Origin: an uncultured Bacteroidales bacterium
GTDB taxonomy: Bacteria > Bacteroidota > Bacteroidia > Bacteroidales > Bacteroidaceae
Assembly (NCBI GenBank): GCA_902788315.1
Contig: CADAJS010000006.1
Location: 1 to 64,000, forward strand
Direction: 5' to 3'
Length of the DNA: 64,000 bases
Below the pieces are notes generated by a model. It had not been told where the DNA came from and searched no databases. It worked only from the letters and a program-made list of their open reading frames with translations. Position numbers and translations under genes: made by a program. Positions 44,035 through 53,147 of this stretch are shown here, one piece after another. Position 1 is the stretch's first letter, and every line of letters begins with the position of its first letter.

Positions 44035-45726
44035 TTATTCCACAGCGCGAAGCACAGCCTCGGCCTCGCGCACCATACGTCCGGCATCGTCCTGCTCCGT
44101 GAACTTGTTGGAGCGGAAGGTCTCTACGGCCTTGTTCAGCTGTTCCAGTTTCTTGCCCTGCAGTTCGCCACGCAGGATGCGCACCTTCTCAAAGTCCTGG
44201 ATGCCCTGCACCAGACGCTCCAAACGTATGCTGCTCTCGCTGGGATACACGAGGAAGCAATCGCCGCTGGGCCATGTGCGGAAGCGGGCATCCTGGCACG
44301 GAGCCTTCACCCAGCTGTTCCATGCCCAGCGCAGGTAGCCATTGTATCCGGCAGCCATCGCATGCCATCCCAGATAGGCCGACTCGCCAGGAGGCGAGAA
44401 GGTGAACGTATTGGGGCGAGCCGGGCCACAGCAAGTGTAGAACGTCACGGGGTCGCCCTTCTGACGGCGTGCCTCGAGAATCTTCTCGTCCAGCAGGTCG
44501 AAACCGTAGCCCACGCTGGCGTCATGAACGTGAGACGTGAACTCGGGGAAATAATTGAATGCTCCCTCGATGCGGTAACCGGGATCGGCACGCTGAACGA
44601 CCTCGTAGGCCGACTTCATCTGATCCATCGGGCGCTCGTCCATAGCAATGCAGGTGCGGCTGAACCATCCTTTCTGCTTCAGATGGGCCGCAAAGTCGCG
44701 CAGGAACGGCAGGATGAAATCCTCGTAGCCCTTCTCGCCGGGCTTGCACTCCACGTATTTCACCGAGTTTGTGGCCAAGTCGAAATAATCGAACTTATAG
44801 TGCCAGGGCACCAGCGTGTAGCAGTCGATCTGCTTCGTGACGCCACAGTCCATCATGAACTGGACCCAGCGGTCGAACACCGTGTAGTCATAGACCCACT
44901 GGCCATCGAGCGTCTTCATCTTCGCAATCATGCTTTCGAAAGGATCTTCCGTCTGGCCGTTCCAGGGGCGCTGAATGATGGAGCAGGTGATCACCTTGCC
45001 ACCAGCCTCGGCATACCGGCGCATCACAGGACGCATCAGGTCGAAATGCTCCTTGCTCCACAGCGGCACATTATAATAACGAGCCACGGCATAGGGGTTC
45101 TGCCACAAGTCCAGGTGGAAGGCCCACTCGCTGGGAGCAGGCAGCACACGGTGCGAAACGCTCACCTCGAGGGGCAGCGACAGCTTCTGACCATCACAGT
45201 CCACGCTGAGCTGGCCGCGATACGTGCCGGGGGCGGCATCCTGCGGAATGCGGATGTCGAGCCAGATGGGGCGCACGCTCTGGGCCTCCACAGCCATCGA
45301 AGCGACGGACGACAGGCGGTCGGCCACCAGGATGGAGTCCTTGCGCTCCGAGTCCTTATCGGAGAGCGTATAACATACAAAGTACTTGTTCACAGAGCTG
45401 GCCGGAATCAGGTTGCGCCCACTCTTGAGGTCGCTCATGTCAAGCTTCACCTGCTTGATAGCCTTGGGGGTGGTCAGCACAGCCTGTACGTTCAGCCGCT
45501 CGCCACGCCATCCATGTACGCTCATTCGCTTCACCGGGGTCAACACGGGTACTTCGCTACGCGAGTAGCGCACGTCAATGCTTCCCCATGCCAGCGTGAC
45601 ATTCTTCACCGACTGCCACGCTTCCTTGTTACAGGGAACGGGGTCGGCCAGTTCTCTCTCATCATGTTGTGCCCAAAGGGCCAACGTCACGGAAAGGATT
45701 CCGATACTTGTAAGCAGTCTTTTCAT
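44035..45726 (-). CDS. DUF4091/GH123-like glycoside hydrolase (563 aa)
   Basis: Signal peptide (MKRLLTSIGILSVTLALWAQ) then an N-terminal beta-sandwich (~20-180, VQAVLTTPKAIKQVKLDMSD and APGTYRG) and a TIM-barrel domain with the DUF4091 region at the C-terminus (YLGWHAMAAGYNGYLRWAWNSW). A D-E pair near residues 362-363 in IAMDERPMDQ matches the Asp-Glu pair used in substrate-assisted catalysis by GH123 beta-N-acetylgalactosaminidases. So a periplasmic or surface N-acetylhexosaminidase is likely. Promoter at 45791-45821. Confidence 0.8.
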   Translation of the reverse strand: MKRLLTSIGILSVTLALWAQHDERELADPVPCNKEAWQSVKNVTLAWGSIDVRYSRSEVPVLTPVKRMSVHGWRGERLNVQAVLTTPKAIKQVKLDMSDLKSGRNLIPASSVNKYFVCYTLSDKDSERKDSILVADRLSSVASMAVEAQSVRPIWLDIRIPQDAAPGTYRGQLSVDCDGQKLSLPLEVSVSHRVLPAPSEWAFHLDLWQNPYAVARYYNVPLWSKEHFDLMRPVMRRYAEAGGKVITCSIIQRPWNGQTEDPFESMIAKMKTLDGQWVYDYTVFDRWVQFMMDCGVTKQIDCYTLVPWHYKFDYFDLATNSVKYVECKPGEKGYEDFILPFLRDFAAHLKQKGWFSRTCIAMDERPMDQMKSAYEVVQRADPGYRIEGAFNYFPEFTSHVHDASVGYGFDLLDEKILEARRQKGDPVTFYTCCGPARPNTFTFSPPGESAYLGWHAMAAGYNGYLRWAWNSWVKAPCQDARFRTWPSGDCFLVYPSESSIRLERLVQGIQDFEKVRILRGELQGKKLEQLNKAVETFRSNKFTEQDDAGRMVREAEAVLRAVE

Positions 45727-45790
45727 GCTTTTGTACTAAGTTTAGTTAATCATTTATACATTTATATCTTCATTTCACGCAATTTGAGAA

Positions 45791-45821
45791 CAAATATAGT
45801 TATTTCTTTTCAGACACACAA
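45791..45821 (-). promoter_or_regulatory. Promoter of the GH123-like gene
   Basis: Minus strand TTG (45821-45819), 20 bp, TATATTTG (45798-45791), about 65 nt before the ATG. Bases 45822-46115 hold no gene that I can support. Confidence 0.7.
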
Positions 45822-46115
45822 GTCCTGCACCTAAAATATCCCATACGGAGACGAAAAAAGTCTTTCCCTGGATGGACGGAAAGGGAACGCCCGACCTCTT
45901 CGTTGTTCGAATTTCGGAAATTCGTCTGTCGTCCGGCCCAAAATAAGGCATGCCTCAAAAGGCCCCAAAATGCCGTTTTTCGGGGCCAAAAACGCCTTTC
46001 GCGCCTGGCTGACACAAGGCAACGTCCTGAGAATCAGCATTCACCAAAATTCGAAAAATTCAGAGCGAATGGTCATCACCTCGCATTTACGCGATTCTCG
46101 CATTATTTTCGGGCC

Positions 46116-46181
46116 GGAGGAACACGTTGCATCGGTCGGAAGAGCACGTTGCATCGGACGGAGGAGCACGTTGCATCGGAC
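46116..46181. repeat. Three 22-bp tandem repeats (GCACGTTGCATCGGAC core)
   Basis: Copies at 46116-46137, 46138-46159 and 46160-46181 share CACGTTGCATCGG and differ at three or four positions. The period is exactly 22 bp. They lie between the start of the GH123-like gene and the end of the GH9 gene. Confidence 0.92.
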
Positions 46182-46186
46182 GATGC

Positions 46187-46221
46187 TACACTTTGCCTCA
46201 ATCTATGCGAAGCAAAGTGTA
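46187..46221 (-). terminator. Hairpin downstream of the GH9 gene
   Basis: TACACTTTGC (46187-46196) pairs perfectly with GCAAAGTGTA (46212-46221) around a 15-nt loop. It starts 57 nt after the GH9 stop on the minus strand and directly abuts the 22-bp array. There is no T tract. Confidence 0.5.
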
Positions 46222-46277
46222 AAGAATAATCCCACGCCATACACCCTTCATGCGACGGAGGCGGCATGACGTGCGGC

Positions 46278-48782
46278 TCATTGCTCGATCATCTCCCGCA
46301 GGCTGACGAACTCGTAGCCGCGGCGGCGCAGGTCGTCGATAAGCTGTGGCAGGCGCAGGTAGAACTTGTCGGTGCGTTCGGGATGGGTGCCCAGATGCAG
46401 GAGCATGAAGTGCCCGTTGAGCGTATGCTCCTCCTCGTAGCGCATGATGCGATGGTAGATGGAGTCGCTCGAATAGTAGTTCTTCATCGAAGGGATGGTG
46501 TAGTCGCCGTTGCTGGCCGTGCCCGAAGTGTAGTTGATCACCTGCAGGCCCAGCAGGCGCGCCCACGAGGAGACGAGGCTGTTGTAGTGCTCGTAGGGCG
46601 GGATGAAGTAAGGCGTCTGCTCACGTTCGATGCCGAACTGGCGCATCAGGGCGTAGCACTTCAGCATATCGACGTCGAATTCGTCCTGCGTGACACTCAT
46701 GTTCTGGGGCTCGCCCCATGGGAAATAGAGCAGATGGGCGTAGCCGTGGCTGCCCACATAGTGCCCGTCGGCCACGAGACGACGGACGACGTCGGGAAAC
46801 GTCTCATAGAACTTCCCGGTGAAGAAGAAGCCACCGCGGATGCCTTTCTCCTTGAGCGTAGAGATGATGGTATCGGCACCGTCGGCACGGTCGGCCGCAG
46901 TGAAGACGAGGCAGATACGCTTGCGCGACGGGTCGCCCTGCACGATGCCGCCCTGCGAGTACACGTTGCGGTCCACAGCCCGCCGGGAAGCCATGCGTCC
47001 CTCCTCGGCATAGGTAGAGAGAGGAAAGGTGAGGCAGGCCGTGCCGTCCATCGTAGGTTCGTTGGTGGAATAATCGGTGGTACAGTCGTGGTACACCATC
47101 CGGCCGGGCTGGAAGCGTTCGTAGGCATCGCCGTCGGAGAGCGACACGCCCCAGAGAGAATTGAAGATGGTGGAATAGACTGGGCCGTCGACAAGTCCTC
47201 CGGTACATTGTCCCATGCCCAACCGCACCCACTGCGAATGTGCCTGGCGCGGGAAGGTGCCTCCAAGCGGCAGCTCGACAATCATACTCGTCCCCCAAGG
47301 GTTGCAGCCCAGAAGCCAGTCGCGCAGCGACGCCTCCATTTCGTCATAGCGGTGGTCACCCGTCAGCTGGCGATACAGGATGCACTGCGAGAGCATGGCC
47401 GTCGTGAGGTTGTTGGAACACCAGATGGAAGGGATGCCGTTTCGGAAAGGCGATGTCTGTGCCCGCTGCCACACAGCCTCGAGCCCCCGACGCATGAAGC
47501 GCAGAAACTGCTTGCGGTCGCGTCCGCTGCTGATGGATGCCATACGATAATGCCCGACGTTCATAAAGGGGTACCACTGATAATGGCGTGCCGTGTCGGC
47601 ACCCATCCAGGGCGTGACAGGCTCCTCGCGCCCATAGCGGATGGCCGCATCGTAATAGGCAGCCTCGCCCGTCTGCCGGAAGAGCTCGGCAGCGCCCAGT
47701 TCCATGTCATCCACCCAGTTGGATTCCTCGTAGATGTAAGGTGAGCGCACGGAGGCTGTCTGGCAGCATCCGGGTTGCAGTTCGCCCTGGCGGAAGGCGG
47801 CAGCAGCCTTCTCCCCCACCTCGCGTGCCAGCTCTGGATAGTATGGGGCAAGGACGCGCGAGCCCAATGCAAAGCAGCTGGCAAACTTGCCTGCCGTGCT
47901 GGCCACGCCCGTGGTGTGGTTCACGCCCTTTCCCTGTTGCTGCGGCTTTCCCGAACAGAAGTAGACGGGACGACCATTGCCGGGACCGCGTCCGTAATCG
48001 GCCCGCCCGGCATTGGGCAGGCGCATGCCTACATGGTCACGGTCGTCGGCTATCTGGTTGTACATCTCGCCCGGCGCCGGGTTCATGCGGCAGAGCCACT
48101 GCATGCCCCAGGCTATCTCGTCCACGATATCGGGCACGCCGTTTTTGCCAGGCAGGCCATTGGCCCCATAGCGGTCGGCAAAAGCGCCGGGATTCCGCTC
48201 CCAGGCGAGCATCATCTGATAGGTGGCGTTGGCCGAGGTGGTGGTATATTGCAGGCAGTCCGTGGCATCGTGCCAACCGCCGCGCACGTCGATGAAGGTA
48301 CTGTCCTTGGTGGGGTGACCCAGGATGAAGCCGTCCTTCTGATGACAGGCATCGCGAATCATGGGGTTCCATCCGCATCGCTGCTGACGCATATAGTTCA
48401 GGACAAAGTCGGCCGCACCGTCGTACACCGCGTTGGAGACGGCAAAGTGAGCCGACCGACCTGCACCTGCCTCTATATAATAGGTACCTTCGCGGCGCAG
48501 GCGGCTAAAGTCGAGGCGGGCCGTCGTCTGCATCCGTCCCATCGGCCCCGTCATCGTGACAGCCTTCGAGCGAAGGGCGGTCTCGCCGGTGAAGGCGTCC
48601 ACCAAACGAAATTCCTTCAGGCGCTGCGCCTCCTCGCTCATGAGGACCGCCACCTTGGTCTGCCTGGGCAGATAGCCCAGCTGGTTGATACGTATCCACG
48701 TCTCGGCACTTGCGTCCAGGGATGGCAGCAACGACGTAGCCAGGAGCAGCGTCTTGCGCAGTATGTTATTGAGTCTCATCAT
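46278..48782 (-). CDS. GH9 endoglucanase-type domain fused to a polysaccharide-deacetylase-like domain (834 aa)
   Basis: Signal peptide, then an N-terminal Ig-like cellulase domain (~25-120; INQLGYLPRQTKVAVL), a GH9 catalytic domain (~120-600) with the Asp pair in GGWHDATDC near residue 170 and the acid Glu in YSTNEPTMD, and a C-terminal NodB-like domain (~620-834). In the NodB part the usual TFDDG is VFTAADRADG and the His motif reads SHGYAHL, so the metal site looks partly degenerate. GH9 enzymes cut beta-1,4-glucans or xyloglucan-like chains; the deacetylase may remove acetyl groups or be inactive. Upstream of the start lies a heptamer-type AT-rich stretch and recG on the same strand. Confidence 0.85.
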   Translation of the reverse strand: MMRLNNILRKTLLLATSLLPSLDASAETWIRINQLGYLPRQTKVAVLMSEEAQRLKEFRLVDAFTGETALRSKAVTMTGPMGRMQTTARLDFSRLRREGTYYIEAGAGRSAHFAVSNAVYDGAADFVLNYMRQQRCGWNPMIRDACHQKDGFILGHPTKDSTFIDVRGGWHDATDCLQYTTTSANATYQMMLAWERNPGAFADRYGANGLPGKNGVPDIVDEIAWGMQWLCRMNPAPGEMYNQIADDRDHVGMRLPNAGRADYGRGPGNGRPVYFCSGKPQQQGKGVNHTTGVASTAGKFASCFALGSRVLAPYYPELAREVGEKAAAAFRQGELQPGCCQTASVRSPYIYEESNWVDDMELGAAELFRQTGEAAYYDAAIRYGREEPVTPWMGADTARHYQWYPFMNVGHYRMASISSGRDRKQFLRFMRRGLEAVWQRAQTSPFRNGIPSIWCSNNLTTAMLSQCILYRQLTGDHRYDEMEASLRDWLLGCNPWGTSMIVELPLGGTFPRQAHSQWVRLGMGQCTGGLVDGPVYSTIFNSLWGVSLSDGDAYERFQPGRMVYHDCTTDYSTNEPTMDGTACLTFPLSTYAEEGRMASRRAVDRNVYSQGGIVQGDPSRKRICLVFTAADRADGADTIISTLKEKGIRGGFFFTGKFYETFPDVVRRLVADGHYVGSHGYAHLLYFPWGEPQNMSVTQDEFDVDMLKCYALMRQFGIEREQTPYFIPPYEHYNSLVSSWARLLGLQVINYTSGTASNGDYTIPSMKNYYSSDSIYHRIMRYEEEHTLNGHFMLLHLGTHPERTDKFYLRLPQLIDDLRRRGYEFVSLREMIEQ

Positions 48783-48834
48783 GTGCAGGATAAACCCTTA
48801 TTATGAATTGTGAATTGTGTATTATGAATTAAAG

Positions 48835-50931
48835 CTAAGATATCACGCTCCAGTTCTCGCGCCCCTGTGATAGTTCGTTCAGCTGTTGCCAAAGCAGGCG
48901 GTTCACGGGAAGGTTCTGTTCCGGGTCGTTGTCCAGGACGTAGGTGGCCGTGTCGCGGGCCAGCTGTACCAACTGTCCGTCCCGCGCCAGATTGGCCAGA
49001 TGGAGGTCGAAGGCAATGCCGCTCTGCTGGGTTCCCTCGAGATCGCCGGGACCTCGAAGTTTGAGATCCTCCTCGGCAATCTCGAAGCCGTCGTTCGTCT
49101 CGGTCATTATCTGGATACGGCGACGTGTGTCGCGAGCCAGTTCGAAGCCCGTGACCAAGATGCAGTAAGACTGGTCGGCACCGCGTCCCACACGTCCGCG
49201 CAGTTGATGGAGCTGCGAGAGACCGAAGCGCTGAGCGTCCTGAATCACCATCACCGAGGCGTTGGGGACATTCACGCCCACCTCGATAACCGTAGTGGCT
49301 ACCAGTATCTGCGTCTCGCCGCTCACGAAGCGTTGCATCTCGGCATCCTTGACGGCGGGCTTCATCTGCCCGTGCACCATGCCCACCTTATATTGGGGGA
49401 ACAGCTCCTGGAAGTATCGGAATCCGTCCTCTACGTTCTGCAGGTCAATCTTCATGCTTTCCTTTACCAGCGGATAGACCACATAGACCTGACGTCCATC
49501 CTCGATCTCGCGCAGCATGCCACGATAGAGGTCGTCGGGGCGATTGTTATAGAGGTGGATGGTCTTCACCGGCTTGCGTCCGGGCGGCAGTTCGTCGATG
49601 ACGGAGACGCTAAGGTCGCCATAAAGTGTCATGGCCAGCGTGCGAGGGATGGGCGTGGCGGTCATCACCAGCACATGGGGAGGAACGGCGTTCTTTCTCC
49701 ACAGCCGGGCACGCTGTGCCACGCCGAAGCGATGTTGTTCGTCGATAACGACGTAGCCCAGATTGCGGAACTCGACATTGTCCTCTATGACAGCATGCGT
49801 ACCGATGAGGATGTTCACCTCGCCCGACTTCAGCCCCTCGAACACCGACTTTCGGCGCTTGCCCTTCACCGTGCTTGTGAGCAGTTCCACACGCACTGGC
49901 ATGTCACGCAGGAAAGAAGTGAAGGTGGCCAGGTGCTGCTCGGCCAGGATCTCCGTGGGGGCCATGATGCAGGTCTGGAAACCGTTGTCAAGCGCGATGA
50001 GCATCGTCATCAGCGCCACGAGTGTCTTGCCGCTGCCCACGTCGCCTTGAAGCAGGCGGTTCATCTGAAGACCGCTGCCCATGTCGATGCGCATCTCCTT
50101 GATGACACGCTTCTGGGCATTCGTCAAGGGGAAGGGCAGATAGTCACGGTAAAAGGTATTGAACAGATTGCCCACCAGCGCGAAGACATGCCCGCGGGTG
50201 CGCTGTGAACGTTCACGTGTATAGCGGATAATGGAGAGCTGGATATAGAAAAGCTCCTCGAACTTGAGCCTCATGGTGGCATGGGACAGTTCGTCGGCCG
50301 TCGAGGGATAATGAGCACAGCGCAGTGCGGTATCCAACGGCATCAGATGTAGGCGGTCGCAGATGTACTGCGGCAGTGTCTCGGGTATCGGCTCACGTAA
50401 GTGCTGGAAGAGGTTGCTGGTGAAGTGCTCGATGGTACGCGAGGAGAAGCCTGTCCTGCGCATTTTCTCCGTCAGGGAATAATACGGCTGCATGCGCATC
50501 TTGCTCAGCAGGAGCGTGTCGGCCGGGTCCACGTCGGGGTGGGAGATGTTGATACGTCCGTTGAACATCGCGGGACGCCCGAAGATAATGTAGTCTGTAT
50601 GAAGTTTAATGCTCCGGGTTATATACTGGAAGCGGGCAAACCAGACCAGGTCCATGACCATCTCACCGTCCGTGAAATGGCCCACCAGATGCCGCTTGCG
50701 GCCCACACCCATCTCCTCGAAACTGAGGAACTGACCGCGCACCTGAACAAAAGGCATGTCCGTCGAGAGCTCGCTTATCTTGTAGAGTCTGCTGCGGTCG
50801 ATATGTTTGAAAGGGAAATAGTACAGGAGGTCGTGCCACGTATGGATGTTCAGTTCCTCGCGCAGCACCTTTGCCCGTGCCGGACCAATACCCGGCAGAT
50901 AGGTGATATCCGTGTGTTTCAGGTCTTGCAT
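48835..50931 (-). CDS. recG: ATP-dependent DNA helicase RecG (698 aa)
   Basis: Branch-migration helicase acting on stalled forks and recombination intermediates. N-terminal helix-hairpin-helix and wedge/OB region (YLPGIGPARAKVL), Walker A GDVGSGKT near residues 296-303, DEQH near 396, TATPIPRTLAMTLYGDL, and the C-terminal GRVGRG with TRRRIQIM motif. Length is standard. Its start overlaps the ispD end by 13 bases, so it is translationally linked to ispD. Confidence 0.97.
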   Translation of the reverse strand: MQDLKHTDITYLPGIGPARAKVLREELNIHTWHDLLYYFPFKHIDRSRLYKISELSTDMPFVQVRGQFLSFEEMGVGRKRHLVGHFTDGEMVMDLVWFARFQYITRSIKLHTDYIIFGRPAMFNGRINISHPDVDPADTLLLSKMRMQPYYSLTEKMRRTGFSSRTIEHFTSNLFQHLREPIPETLPQYICDRLHLMPLDTALRCAHYPSTADELSHATMRLKFEELFYIQLSIIRYTRERSQRTRGHVFALVGNLFNTFYRDYLPFPLTNAQKRVIKEMRIDMGSGLQMNRLLQGDVGSGKTLVALMTMLIALDNGFQTCIMAPTEILAEQHLATFTSFLRDMPVRVELLTSTVKGKRRKSVFEGLKSGEVNILIGTHAVIEDNVEFRNLGYVVIDEQHRFGVAQRARLWRKNAVPPHVLVMTATPIPRTLAMTLYGDLSVSVIDELPPGRKPVKTIHLYNNRPDDLYRGMLREIEDGRQVYVVYPLVKESMKIDLQNVEDGFRYFQELFPQYKVGMVHGQMKPAVKDAEMQRFVSGETQILVATTVIEVGVNVPNASVMVIQDAQRFGLSQLHQLRGRVGRGADQSYCILVTGFELARDTRRRIQIMTETNDGFEIAEEDLKLRGPGDLEGTQQSGIAFDLHLANLARDGQLVQLARDTATYVLDNDPEQNLPVNRLLWQQLNELSQGRENWSVIS

Positions 50932-51593
50932 ATTGCCTCGGCCAGCATGAGATCTTCGGGAGTGGTCAGCTTGATATTCTGTCGGTTACCCTCAACGAGA
51001 TACACGGGCAGCCCCAGCGACTGCACCACCGAGGCATCATCCGTAAAGGCGGGGACGTAGGGCTGGGCGTAAGCTCGCCGCAGCATAGACAGCGGGAAAG
51101 TCTGCGGCGTCTGCACGAGGCGGTACTCATCACGATCGACACTCCGACTCGACCCGTCGGGCAGGAGTTGGCGCACCGTCTCGACCACAGGTACCACAGG
51201 TACCGTGGCTCCCTGCGTCCAAGCATTCTCGTAGCAGCGGCGGATGACCTCGGGACTCACAAAGGGACGCACCCCGTCGTGTACGCCCACGATGCACTCG
51301 TCTTCGTCAGGTATTAGGGCCAGCCCGTTCTGCACGGAATGGAAGCGGGTGGCACCACCGTCGGCAATGGTCATCGGCGCCCGGAAGGCGTAGTCCTGGC
51401 AGAGAGCAGCCCAATAAGCTTGCTGATCATGTGGCAGGACAAGCACGACATGGATGTCGGAATAGGCTGCCAGAAAAGCCTCGACCGTGCGCATCAGCAC
51501 CGGACGTCCGGCAATGAGGCGAAACTGCTTGGGTATCTCGCCTCCCATCCTGAGACCCTTCCCGCCCGCTACTATAATAATATATCGCGTCAT
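50919..51593 (-). CDS. ispD: 2-C-methyl-D-erythritol 4-phosphate cytidylyltransferase (224 aa)
   Basis: Third enzyme of the MEP isoprenoid pathway, forming CDP-ME from MEP and CTP. N-terminal IIVAGGKGLRMG nucleotide-binding loop with PKQF, then HDGVRPFVSPEVI and VQTPQTF. Length matches the family. True start is at 51593 (MTRYIIIVAGG): the longer open frame to 51908 runs through the DJ-1 gene. Its ATG overlaps the DJ-1 stop by four bases (ATGA), and it overlaps recG by 13 bases. Confidence 0.95.
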   Translation of the reverse strand: MTRYIIIVAGGKGLRMGGEIPKQFRLIAGRPVLMRTVEAFLAAYSDIHVVLVLPHDQQAYWAALCQDYAFRAPMTIADGGATRFHSVQNGLALIPDEDECIVGVHDGVRPFVSPEVIRRCYENAWTQGATVPVVPVVETVRQLLPDGSSRSVDRDEYRLVQTPQTFPLSMLRRAYAQPYVPAFTDDASVVQSLGLPVYLVEGNRQNIKLTTPEDLMLAEAICKT

Positions 51594-52144
51594 TCGCCCA
51601 GCAATTCTGCATAGATCATGCCACGGCGCAGCTCGTTCACGGCTTCGCCCACATAGAGCGCTGCCAGCGTGTATCCGAACTCCATCGCTGCACCGGGACC
51701 CTTCGCGGTGATGAACTGGCCGTCCTGTTCCACAAGAGCGGAGGTGCAGACCGCACCATGCAGTTCGCTCTCGAAACCGGGATAGCAGGTGGCACGCACG
51801 CCATCGAGCAGGCCCAGATGACCATACACCAGCGGAGCCGCACAGATAGCAGCCAGACGGCGACCTGCTGCGTGATGGCGCAGGATACCCTGGCGCAGCG
51901 GTTCGCAAGCGTCGAGATTGCTGGCACCGGGCATGCCGCCGGGAAGAATCAGCAGCTCGGCGTCCTCGAAATGAATTTCGCTGAGCAGACGGTCGGCCGC
52001 CACACCCACACCATGGGCACTGGTTACTACACGCTCTCCGGTGATGGAGACTGTCTCTACACGCAGGCCAGCACGACGCAGAATATCCACTGGGGCCATC
52101 GCCTCAATGTCCTCGAAACCTGTGGCAAGAAAGAGATAAATCAT
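51590..52144 (-). CDS. DJ-1/PfpI family protein (184 aa)
   Basis: DJ-1/ThiJ fold: FLATGFEDIEAMAP with the conserved Glu, LLILPGGMPGASNL, and the nucleophile elbow AAICAAPLV with the reactive Cys. Close relatives (YajL, DJ-1) protect against glycation and oxidative damage. Start at 52144 because the -7 box at 52178-52185 covers the longer frame's ATG at 52180. First gene of the DJ-1-ispD-recG run. Confidence 0.9.
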   Translation of the reverse strand: MIYLFLATGFEDIEAMAPVDILRRAGLRVETVSITGERVVTSAHGVGVAADRLLSEIHFEDAELLILPGGMPGASNLDACEPLRQGILRHHAAGRRLAAICAAPLVYGHLGLLDGVRATCYPGFESELHGAVCTSALVEQDGQFITAKGPGAAMEFGYTLAALYVGEAVNELRRGMIYAELLGE

Positions 52145-52177
52145 AGGAAATAGTTTTTTTACGATGAAACAACGTTG

Positions 52178-52204
52178 CAAAGTTAGAAAAAATACTTAAC
52201 TTTG
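52178..52204. promoter_or_regulatory. Back-to-back -7 boxes for DJ-1 (-) and nadK (+)
   Basis: TAACTTTG on the minus strand at 52185-52178 and on the plus strand at 52197-52204, only 11 bp apart. The two promoters must overlap, so one may limit the other. Confidence 0.65.
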
Positions 52205-52226
52205 CCACCTAATCCGGCATAAAATT

Positions 52227-53147
52227 ATGAAACGTCCACTCAGTTTTGCCCTTTTCGGGAACGTTTACCAGCCTCGCAAGTCGGCCTCAGTGGCATGTCT
52301 TCTGGCATGTCTCGAGGCACGGGGAGCCGAGGTGCTCATGGACCAGCACTTCCACGACTATCTGTCTCAGGACGGGAGCTTGCCGCTGAATCATGTGACA
52401 ACGATTCCCGAGGGAGCTGACTTCTGTGCCGATGTGGCCATCAGCATGGGCGGCGACGGAACATTCCTCGAAGCAGCACGACGCGTGGGCGATAAGGAGA
52501 TCCCCATCCTCGGAATCAACATGGGACGACTGGGCTTCCTCTCCGACTTCACCTCACAGGACATCGAAACCGTCATCAATCAGATATACAACGGCGAGAT
52601 ACACACAGAAAAGCGCAGTGTGCTGCGCGTAGAATACTCGCAAGGCACGCCAGCCGGCCATCCGTATGCCCTGAACGAGGTGGCAGTCCTGAAGCGCGAC
52701 AACAGCAGCATGATAAGCATACGAGTGGAGATCGACGGCGAATACCTCACGACATACCAGGCCGACGGACTGATTATCAACACCCCCACAGGCAGCACGG
52801 GCTACGCCCTCAGCGTGGGTGGCCCCATCATGTCGCCAGGGAGCGGCGCACTGGGACTGGTCCCCGTGGCCCCGCACAGCCTGAACGTCAGGCCACTCAT
52901 GATATGTGACAACCAACACGTGACACTGAGCGTGGAGAGCCGAAACCACCATTTCCTCGTGGCTATCGACGGGCGCAGCGAGGCCTGCCAGGAGGGAATA
53001 CAGCTCCACATTTGCCGTGCCCCCTACGACATCCAAGTACTGCGACGCTCCGACGGATCGTTCTTCCACACCCTACGTTCCAAACTGATGTGGGGCAACG
53101 ACCTGCGAAGCGAAACATCCACAGCACAGAATCAGACACCAGAATGA
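52227..53147 (+). CDS. nadK: NAD kinase (306 aa)
   Basis: Phosphorylates NAD to NADP. The GGDGTFLEAAR motif lies near residues 75-85, followed by INMGRLGFLSDF, NEVAVLKRDNSSMI and NTPTGSTGYALSVGGPI, all family landmarks. Length is standard. The last bases overlap the next gene's start (ATGA), so the ABC exporter is translationally coupled. Confidence 0.97.
   Translation: MKRPLSFALFGNVYQPRKSASVACLLACLEARGAEVLMDQHFHDYLSQDGSLPLNHVTTIPEGADFCADVAISMGGDGTFLEAARRVGDKEIPILGINMGRLGFLSDFTSQDIETVINQIYNGEIHTEKRSVLRVEYSQGTPAGHPYALNEVAVLKRDNSSMISIRVEIDGEYLTTYQADGLIINTPTGSTGYALSVGGPIMSPGSGALGLVPVAPHSLNVRPLMICDNQHVTLSVESRNHHFLVAIDGRSEACQEGIQLHICRAPYDIQVLRRSDGSFFHTLRSKLMWGNDLRSETSTAQNQTPE

Noticed and set aside
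42676..45834. A 1052-codon open frame on the plus strand
   Set aside because: It runs antisense across the DUF4301 gene, an intergenic hairpin and the GH123-like gene, and its translation has no recognisable domain. It is a shadow of codon bias.
51594..51908. N-terminal extension of ispD
   Set aside because: Those codons lie in the DJ-1 gene in another frame; family start MTRYIIIVAGG begins at 51593.
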